Shown: positions 62,467-64,000 of the stretch, piece after piece
Numbering within the stretch: position 1 is the stretch's first letter
How the letters are laid out: each line of letters starts with the position of its first letter
From: an uncultured Bacteroidia bacterium
Lineage (GTDB): Bacteria; Bacteroidota; Bacteroidia; NS11-12g; UBA9320
Direction of reading: 5' to 3'
Length of the DNA: 64,000 bases
Assembly: GCA_943787465.1 (NCBI GenBank)
Contig: CALSMN010000005.1
Location: forward strand, 62,001 to 126,000
Notes under the pieces: generated by a model
What the model saw: the letters and a program-made list of their open reading frames with translations, nothing else
The model's database searches: none
Told to the model about the DNA's origin: nothing
Position numbers and translations under genes: made by a program

Positions 62467-62876
62467 AAAAGAAATTACTCATACTGTGCACAGGAAATAG
62501 CTGTAGAAGCCAAATGGCAGAGGCATACATGAGAGTATATCATCATAAAACCTATACCATATACAGTGCTGGAATAGAAAAACATGGGCTAAATCCATTT
62601 GCAATGGGTGTATTAATGGAAGATGGTTTAGATATTTCTAATCATACTTCTAATACTGTAGAAGAATTACCCGTCGAATCTTTCGATGTTGTGATCACTG
62701 TATGTGATCATGCATATGAGGTGTGCCCGATATTTCCTGGCAAACACATTAAAATTCATCATAACTTCACTGATCCGAGTAAAGCAAGCGGTTCTGCATC
62801 TTCTTTAATTTTAGCATTTAGAAAAACACGCGATGAGATTAAAGAGTTCTGTCAAAACTTCCAATTATTATCTTGA
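62463..62876 (+). CDS. Low-molecular-weight-phosphatase-like arsenate reductase (ArsC, thioredoxin-type)
   Basis: MKKKLLILCTGNSCRSQMAEAYMR (CTGNSCRSQMAE P-loop); ISNHTSNTVEELPVESFDVVITVCDHAYEVCPIFPG; FTDPSKASGS. Start overlaps aquaporin stop (ATGA). Confidence 0.88.
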   Translation: MKKKLLILCTGNSCRSQMAEAYMRVYHHKTYTIYSAGIEKHGLNPFAMGVLMEDGLDISNHTSNTVEELPVESFDVVITVCDHAYEVCPIFPGKHIKIHHNFTDPSKASGSASSLILAFRKTRDEIKEFCQNFQLLS

Positions 62877-62897
62877 TATTTCTTTACTTTGCCGATT

Positions 62898-63851
62898 ATG
62901 GAAGAAAACAGAAAACATCTACTACAAAAACTTGAAGAAAAATTTGATGCTGCAGGTCAGGACCTAAATACTCATTTAGAAGGACTTCTTCATGCTAATT
63001 ATATCACATATTGGGATTACATTAAAACGGATGCACTTTTAAGTCTTCAGCAACAACGCACTCAATTTCCAGATGAGATGGTATTTATCATGTATCATCA
63101 AATCAATGAAATTATATTTAAAATGATGCTTTGGGAAATCGAACAAGTTTCTTCAAATAAAAATTTGACAGTTGATTTCTTCTCAGAAAAATTATATCGA
63201 ATCAGTCGATATGTTGACATGTTATCTTCTTCATTTGATGTTATGGGTGAAGGGATGCAAATAGAACAATATCAGAAATTCAGACACACCCTTACTCCTG
63301 CCAGTGGTTTTCAAAGTGCTCAATATCGAAAAATTGAATTTGCAAGTACCGAGCTTATTAATCTGATAGACAACCGGTTTAGAGAAGATATTGACCGAAA
63401 TACTCCATTTAGCCATGCTTTTGAACACCTTTATTGGCAAGCTGCAGGAAAAGATCATAAAACAGGTAAAAAGAATGCATTGCTTGCCAATTTTGAAAAA
63501 AAATACATGGATGACTTTATTGACTTTATGAAAACATACAACACAACCAATCTATGGACCTGTTATAAATCATTGCCAGATGATAAGAAAAAGAATATCA
63601 AACTTCTTAATGCAATGCGTCATTATGACCATACTCTTAATGTGAAATGGGTTATGGCACATTACCATGCCGCAGGAAAATATTTAGCCAAAGATGATGG
63701 CACTGTTGAGGAAGCTACAGGGGGCTCTGACTGGAGAAAGTATATGTTACCTCAATATCAAAGACGCATATTTTTTCCTGAATTATGGTCTGCTGAAGAA
63801 TTAAAAAACTGGGGTATCGATAATTTAGAAGGATACACTATTCTGACTTAG
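62898..63851 (+). CDS. Tryptophan 2,3-dioxygenase family protein
   Basis: LHANYITYWDYIKTDALLSLQQQRTQFPDEMVFIMYHQINEIIFKMMLWEIEQV; TPASGFQSAQYRKIEFAST; TGGSDWRKYMLP. Confidence 0.9.
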   Translation: MEENRKHLLQKLEEKFDAAGQDLNTHLEGLLHANYITYWDYIKTDALLSLQQQRTQFPDEMVFIMYHQINEIIFKMMLWEIEQVSSNKNLTVDFFSEKLYRISRYVDMLSSSFDVMGEGMQIEQYQKFRHTLTPASGFQSAQYRKIEFASTELINLIDNRFREDIDRNTPFSHAFEHLYWQAAGKDHKTGKKNALLANFEKKYMDDFIDFMKTYNTTNLWTCYKSLPDDKKKNIKLLNAMRHYDHTLNVKWVMAHYHAAGKYLAKDDGTVEEATGGSDWRKYMLPQYQRRIFFPELWSAEELKNWGIDNLEGYTILT

Positions 63852-64000
63852 AAATAAGGTAAATTATACCATTTTAAAAACTCCTCGTGATATGGAGACT
63901 GGATCTGTATAAAATAGTTGCCTGGTGGTATCGATGACTTTTTAATGCGAAGTATATGTTGAAACTCACCGCTAATTATTTTAGTTCCAAATGTATTTAC
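63848..64000 (-). CDS. C-terminal end of a minus-strand CDS (possibly T9SS sorting-domain-like), truncated at the window edge
   Basis: Reverse reading from the edge: VNTFGTKIISGEFQHILRIKKSSIPPGNYFIQIQSPYHEEFLKWYNLPYF*; stop at 63848..63850. Confidence 0.55.
   Translation of the reverse strand, partial: VNTFGTKIISGEFQHILRIKKSSIPPGNYFIQIQSPYHEEFLKWYNLPYF

Noticed and set aside
1-64000. CRISPR arrays, tRNA/rRNA genes, transposons or prophage
   Set aside because: Read through for regularly spaced repeats, integrase/transposase/phage-structural proteins and rRNA-like sequence; nothing seen. A tRNA could still be missed by eye; tRNAscan-SE and Infernal would settle it.

Overview
A 64 kb AT-rich chromosomal window from a Bacteroidota-like bacterium. 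Support for the lineage: several T9SS/gliding-type C-terminal sorting domains, Omp28-like proteins, a PorE-like TPR/PD40/OmpA protein, and Bacteroidota-restricted DUF families. The content is mostly housekeeping: etfAB, trkAH, gyrA, prmC, ribD, pepD-like, queG-ruvB, degQ/htrA, prfC, purN, ald, yidC, recQ, trmH-like, mutS and a tryptophan 2,3-dioxygenase family gene. These are interspersed with secreted T9SS cargo, lipoproteins and membrane proteins. I saw no CRISPR array, prophage, transposase, rRNA or recognisable tRNA. The items most worth a second look are: (1) an exported ~690-aa protein (54372..56447) of unknown function whose C-terminus has a clan-CD-like HxGH ... GSCGG arrangement; (2) a perfect 33-bp palindrome ending exactly at the start codon of an XRE regulator; (3) a DUF3127 protein ending in an SSB-like acidic tip (DDSDDLPF); (4) three genes (TerC-family, MltD-like, glycosyltransferase) each split by a single-nucleotide frameshift; (5) a phosphoesterase whose catalytic N-terminus can only be reached from a non-canonical start codon, probably ATT; (6) a translationally coupled aquaporin plus ArsC-like phosphatase pair; (7) a divergent gluzincin-type peptidase abutting a polysaccharide-deacetylase-like gene; (8) near-universal abutting or overlapping convergent gene ends. 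I did not find a clear multi-gene novel system. All family calls are by eye from the translations, with no database search.
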